Below are positions 5,047 through 5,135 of a DNA stretch of 5,135 nucleotides, piece by piece. Made by a program: the position numbers and the translations under genes. Origin of the DNA: Clostridia bacterium (GTDB taxonomy: Bacteria; Bacillota_A; Clostridia; Christensenellales; Aristaeellaceae); the NCBI GenBank assembly GCA_017938785.1, contig JAGBAU010000014.1:1-5135 (forward strand), given 5' to 3'. Position 1 is the first letter of the stretch. Each line of letters begins with the position of its first letter. Below the pieces are notes generated by a model. It was given only the letters and a program-made list of their open reading frames with translations. It searched no databases and was not told the origin of the DNA.

Positions 5047-5135
5047 GTGAGTACTTATATGGCGAATCCCCAGAACGTCGAGCGTAAGTGGTACGTTATC
5101 GACGCAGAAGGCATGGTATTCGGCCGCCTGGCTTC
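5047..5135 (+). CDS. rplM: Large-subunit ribosomal protein L13 (uL13), 3'-truncated
   Basis: Only the first 29 codons and two bases are in the window. The visible protein starts [20 protein letters not shown] and continues [10 protein letters not shown], the well-conserved N-terminus of bacterial L13 (typically MSTYMA, ERKWYVVDA and GRLAS). L13 is an early-assembling 50S protein that binds 23S rRNA. The start is a GTG with a well-placed GGAGG. It has its own strong promoter and a structured leader; in most Bacillota rpsI (S9) follows directly, which here would lie outside. About 80% of the gene is missing because the window ends. Confidence 0.96.
   Translation, partial: MSTYMANPQNVERKWYVIDAEGMVFGRLA

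Noticed and set aside
1..5135. Mobile elements, CRISPR, toxin-antitoxin or defence genes, tRNA or rRNA
   Set aside because: No transposase or integrase motif, regularly spaced repeat array, terminal inverted repeat or cloverleaf-like sequence was found on either strand by reading.

Overview
The window looks like chromosomal DNA from a Gram-positive, Clostridia-type member of the Bacillota. Three things suggest this. There are strong GGAGG-type ribosome binding sites, including one nearly full-length anti-Shine-Dalgarno match. There are sigma-A promoters with perfect TATAAT boxes. The protein families (YkvI-like membrane protein, ADP-ribose-pyrophosphatase-type Nudix enzyme, rplM with its own leader) are typical of that group. 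The genus cannot be fixed from this sequence. G+C looks moderate, visibly higher in the membrane-protein gene than in the first gene.

Layout. (1) Bases 1-1853 (+) hold the 3' part of a gene for a large right-handed beta-helix protein with a C-terminal peptidoglycan-binding domain; its start lies left of the window. (2) A perfect bidirectional hairpin terminator (1858-1892) separates it from a convergent two-gene minus-strand operon. That operon is a Nudix hydrolase (2476-3027), probably acting on ADP-ribose or another nucleoside diphosphate derivative, followed 20 bases later by a RimJ/RimL-like GNAT acetyltransferase (1895-2455). (3) Divergent from the Nudix gene, a promoter at 3102-3130 drives a small P-loop NTPase that starts at TTG 3169, not at the ATG embedded in its ribosome binding site. 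A 100-residue single-pass membrane protein (3656-3958) and a YkvI-like multi-pass membrane protein (4023-4892) follow on the same strand. Each of the two gaps between these three genes contains a GC-rich hairpin that looks like a terminator or attenuator. (4) A strong promoter (4911-4939) and a structured leader of about 100 bases precede rplM (ribosomal protein L13), which begins at GTG 5047 and runs off the right edge.

How the genes work together. The Nudix-GNAT pair is a plausible co-transcribed unit, but no shared pathway is evident. The three middle genes are co-oriented without obvious promoters of their own after the first, so they may be a leaky operon with attenuation between cistrons; a functional link is only inferred. 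rplM is an independent housekeeping transcription unit, probably under leader-mediated control. I see no mobile element, CRISPR array, tRNA, rRNA, phage gene or defence island. I do not think the window contains a clear new multi-gene system. The items most worth a second look are the rplM leader, the hairpins between the three middle genes, the divergent YkvI-like protein, and the beta-helix/peptidoglycan-binding fusion.
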